Source of the DNA: Candidatus Woesearchaeota archaeon
GTDB lineage: Archaea > Nanobdellota > Nanobdellia > Woesearchaeales > GW2011-AR9
DNA: 7,337 nucleotides
Direction: 5' to 3'
Assembly (NCBI GenBank): GCA_013204355.1
Contig: JABMOA010000102.1
Coordinates: forward strand, 1-7,337
The notes under the pieces are model-generated. The model made no database searches. It was not told the DNA's origin and worked only from the letters and a program-made list of their open reading frames with translations. The position numbers and the translations under genes were made by a program. The stretch's first letter is position 1. Every line of letters starts with the position of its first letter. Positions 5,138 to 7,337 of the stretch are shown in pieces.

Positions 5138-5674
5138 ATGGAAGAAGATCAAGAATTTAGTTACGAACTTAAAGTTCCCGAAGAACGGGTTGCAGTCTTA
5201 ATCGGAACAGAGGGATCTACAAAAAAACTAATTGAAGAACAAACAAATTGCCAATTAGACATTTCTAAAGAGGGAGATGTAACTATTTTAGGTAAAGATG
5301 GAATGGACCTTTATACAACAAAAGATATTGTAAAAGCAATTGGACGTGGTTTTAATCCACGAGTCGCATTATTATTAATGAAACCTGATTACGCATTAGA
5401 ATTAGTTGACATGACAGATATTACAGGGAAAAGTAAAAACGATTTATTACGATTAAAAGGACGCGTAATTGGAAAAGGTGGAAAATCACGTGAAGAAATA
5501 GAGCGATTAACTGATACAAACATTGTAGTTTATGGAAAAACGGTAGGTATGATTGGAGAAGTTTCACAAGTTACATTAGCACGTCAAGCTATCGCAATGC
5601 TACTTAAAGGAAGCATGCATAAAACAGTTTATCACTTCCTAGAACGAAAGAAAAAAGAAATGTTGTTTGGGTAA
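5138..5674 (+). CDS. Two-KH-domain RNA-binding protein, archaeal Dim2/Pno1-like
   Basis: The 178-residue protein has two KH modules. KH1 (about 8-80) carries the GxxG loop as GTEG (23-26), with an acidic residue where a basic one is common, so its RNA grip may be weak. KH2 (about 85-170) has the canonical GKGG (112-115) in GRVIGKGGKSREEIE. The segment KAIGRGFNP (66-74) is a hallmark of the Dim2/Pno1 (Krr1-related) family. In eukaryotes Dim2 binds the 3' end region of pre-18S rRNA and partners Nob1; an archaeal 16S 3'-end role is inferred. Its start is four bases after the rio1 stop with no good Shine-Dalgarno sequence, which suggests translational coupling. The pairing with rio1 supports a shared job in small-subunit maturation. 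Confidence 0.93.
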   Translation: MEEDQEFSYELKVPEERVAVLIGTEGSTKKLIEEQTNCQLDISKEGDVTILGKDGMDLYTTKDIVKAIGRGFNPRVALLLMKPDYALELVDMTDITGKSKNDLLRLKGRVIGKGGKSREEIERLTDTNIVVYGKTVGMIGEVSQVTLARQAIAMLLKGSMHKTVYHFLERKKKEMLFG

Positions 5675-5688
5675 GACCTACCAAAACA

Positions 5689-5697
5689 CTTATAAAT
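5689..5697 (+). promoter_or_regulatory. TATA box of top6B, placed for a leaderless mRNA
   Basis: CTTATAAAT, preceded by the BRE-like CCAAAACA, is centred 27 bases before ATG 5720. At the usual archaeal spacing, transcription would begin at or within a base or two of the start codon. There is no Shine-Dalgarno sequence in the 45-base gap. top6B thus seems to have its own promoter even though it follows the KH gene closely. Confidence 0.65.
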
Positions 5698-5719
5698 TCC
5701 CCTTTAAATTCCAAACCGC

Positions 5720-7337
5720 ATGGCAAAAAGAACAGCGGAAGAACTTGCAAAAAATCAAAGAGAAATTTCTATCGCTGAATTTTTTGAAAAAAATAGACAT
5801 TTATTAGGGTTTGATAATCCACGACGTTCTCTCTTAACAACAATCAAAGAAGCTGTTGATAATGCATTAGATGCATGTGAAGAAGCAAGAATTCTGCCAG
5901 AAGTCCAAGTTGAATTAATTCAATTATCAGAAACAAGATTTCGGGTTATCATTGAAGATAATGGACCTGGAATAATTAAAGCACAAATACCAAAGATTTT
6001 TGCAAAGTTATTATATGGGTCAAAGTTCCATAAATTATCTGCAACACGAGGTCAACAAGGTATTGGAATTTCTGCAGCAGTATTGTATGGACAATTAACA
6101 ACGGGAAAACCCGCCTCCATTACTTCTAAAACTGGAAAGGGAAGATTAGCAGAATTTGTAAAATTAAAAATTGATACTTCTACAAACAACCCTATAATTT
6201 CAGATGAAAAAGAAGTGGAATGGGAAGAAAAGGAACATGGAACTCGGATTGAAATTGACATGGAAGCCGCATATCTTAAAGGAAGGCAAAGTGTTGATGA
6301 ATACATTAAACAAACAGCAATTGTAAATCCTCATTGTACAATTATTTATACAGACCCAAGTGCAAATCAAATTATTTTCCCGCGTGCAACTGAACATCTC
6401 CCACCGGAAGCCAAAGAAATTAAACCCCATCCTTATGGAATTGAATTGGGACGTTTGATCAAAATGATTGAATTAACTTCTGCAAAAACCTTGCAACAAT
6501 TTTTAATGACAGAATTTGTAAGGGTAAGTGCAAATGTTGCAAAGGAAATTTGTGAGAATTCAGCTTTATTACCCAATACAAAACCTAAAAAGATCACACG
6601 AGATTCTGCAGAAAATTTGTATAAAGGTATTCAAAAAACTAAAATTATGGCACCACCTACTGATTGTATCTCACCAATTGGTGCAGATTTATTAGAACGC
6701 GGATTACGAAAAGAAATTAATGCAGAATTTTATTGTTCAACTACACGTCCTGCTTCCGTATATAGAGGAAATCCTTTTGTTGTTGAAGCGGCATTAGCAT
6801 TTGGTGGAGAACAACCAGGCGATAAAACAATAAGAGTTATGCGTTTTGCAAATCGTGTTCCTTTATTATATCAACAAGGTGCATGTGGAATTACAAAAGC
6901 AATCCAAACAACTTCATGGAAATCTTATGGATTACAACAAAGTAGATCTGCATTACCTGTTGGACCTTGTACTATTGTATTACATGTCACATCAGTATGG
7001 GTCCCATTCACCTCAGAAGAAAAATCAGCATTAGCACATTATGACGAATTAATGAAAGAGATGCGTCTTGCATTACAAGAATGTGGACGTAAATTAGCTT
7101 CATTTGTAAATAAAAAAAGACGTATTAAAGATGAAGCAAAGAAAAGAAGTTACATTGAAAAATATATTCCTCATGTTGCAGACGCACTAAAAGAGTTATT
7201 AGCTTATTCAGAAGTTGAAGAAAAAAATGTTATTGAATTACTAGAAGAATTACTTGAAAAACAAAGAGGAGAAGTTGAAAATGTAGAATTTGATGCTTCT
7301 AAAAATACTGAGTATGATGAAAATTTTGCAAATATAG
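5720..7337 (+). CDS. top6B: DNA topoisomerase VI subunit B (GHKL ATPase), C-terminus beyond the window
   Basis: The frame is open from ATG 5720 to the right edge (539 full codons, no stop). The N-terminal GHKL (Bergerat) ATPase domain shows the N-box EAVDNALDACEE with catalytic E44 and N48, the EDNGPGI motif (79-85, D80) and the glycine-rich lid GQQGIG (111-116). An H2TH region (about 235-310) and the transducer domain (about 310-470) follow. The segment SWKSYGL carries K401, matching the position of the switch lysine that contacts the ATP gamma-phosphate. Topo VI (A2B2) makes ATP-dependent double-strand passage to relax and decatenate DNA; subunit B is the ATP-operated clamp and subunit A (Spo11-like) cuts. 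top6A normally follows but lies outside the window. Charged helices after about residue 470 lead into a C-terminal tail of unknown extent. Confidence 0.96.
   Translation, partial: MAKRTAEELAKNQREISIAEFFEKNRHLLGFDNPRRSLLTTIKEAVDNALDACEEARILPEVQVELIQLSETRFRVIIEDNGPGIIKAQIPKIFAKLLYGSKFHKLSATRGQQGIGISAAVLYGQLTTGKPASITSKTGKGRLAEFVKLKIDTSTNNPIISDEKEVEWEEKEHGTRIEIDMEAAYLKGRQSVDEYIKQTAIVNPHCTIIYTDPSANQIIFPRATEHLPPEAKEIKPHPYGIELGRLIKMIELTSAKTLQQFLMTEFVRVSANVAKEICENSALLPNTKPKKITRDSAENLYKGIQKTKIMAPPTDCISPIGADLLERGLRKEINAEFYCSTTRPASVYRGNPFVVEAALAFGGEQPGDKTIRVMRFANRVPLLYQQGACGITKAIQTTSWKSYGLQQSRSALPVGPCTIVLHVTSVWVPFTSEEKSALAHYDELMKEMRLALQECGRKLASFVNKKRRIKDEAKKRSYIEKYIPHVADALKELLAYSEVEEKNVIELLEELLEKQRGEVENVEFDASKNTEYDENFANI

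Noticed and set aside
6052..6430. Two overlapping minus-strand open frames (84 and 76 codons) and one plus-strand frame at 6846-7034
   Set aside because: All lie within top6B in other frames, where the GHKL and transducer reading frame is unbroken.

Overview
The window is archaeal. It carries an archaeal-type DnaG (Toprim) protein, a RIO1 kinase, a two-KH-domain Dim2/Pno1-like protein and the GHKL subunit of DNA topoisomerase VI. Promoters look archaeal, with TATA boxes about 27 bp before the inferred starts. The DNA is AT-rich, with A/T-ending codons dominating. The rio1 / KH / top6B order is familiar from Euryarchaeota and related groups. A more precise placement (for example in the DPANN) is a guess from sequence feel only.

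Layout. Positions 1-2386 (minus strand) hold a HerA/DUF87-type ATPase running off the left edge. Its reading frame is interrupted, in frame, by a complete 370-residue intein with a LAGLIDADG endonuclease, placed exactly inside the Walker A P-loop. Positions 2466-3782 (minus) encode DnaG. A T-rich tract and a possible TATA element separate the two, so they may be transcribed independently. Positions 3783-4422 contain no conventional gene but are rich in structure: a nested hairpin in the dnaG leader, a 74-base GC-rich island that could be a small structured RNA (minus strand, well-placed archaeal promoter), two hairpins each followed by a T-run on opposite strands, and a palindromic TATA box upstream of rio1. 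Positions 4423-5133 (rio1) and 5138-5674 (KH protein) form a tight plus-strand pair four bases apart. Positions 5720-7337 hold top6B, running off the right edge, with its own TATA box placed as if its mRNA is leaderless.

How the genes relate. Rio1 and the KH protein correspond to factors that act together in late small-ribosomal-subunit maturation, so their tight linkage makes functional sense. DnaG (primase-like and exosome-associated in archaea), Topo VI (decatenation and supercoil relaxation) and a HerA-like DNA-pumping ATPase are nucleic-acid-processing enzymes. No new multi-gene system is evident. The most notable items are the P-loop intein in the HerA-like ATPase and the unexplained structured intergenic region.
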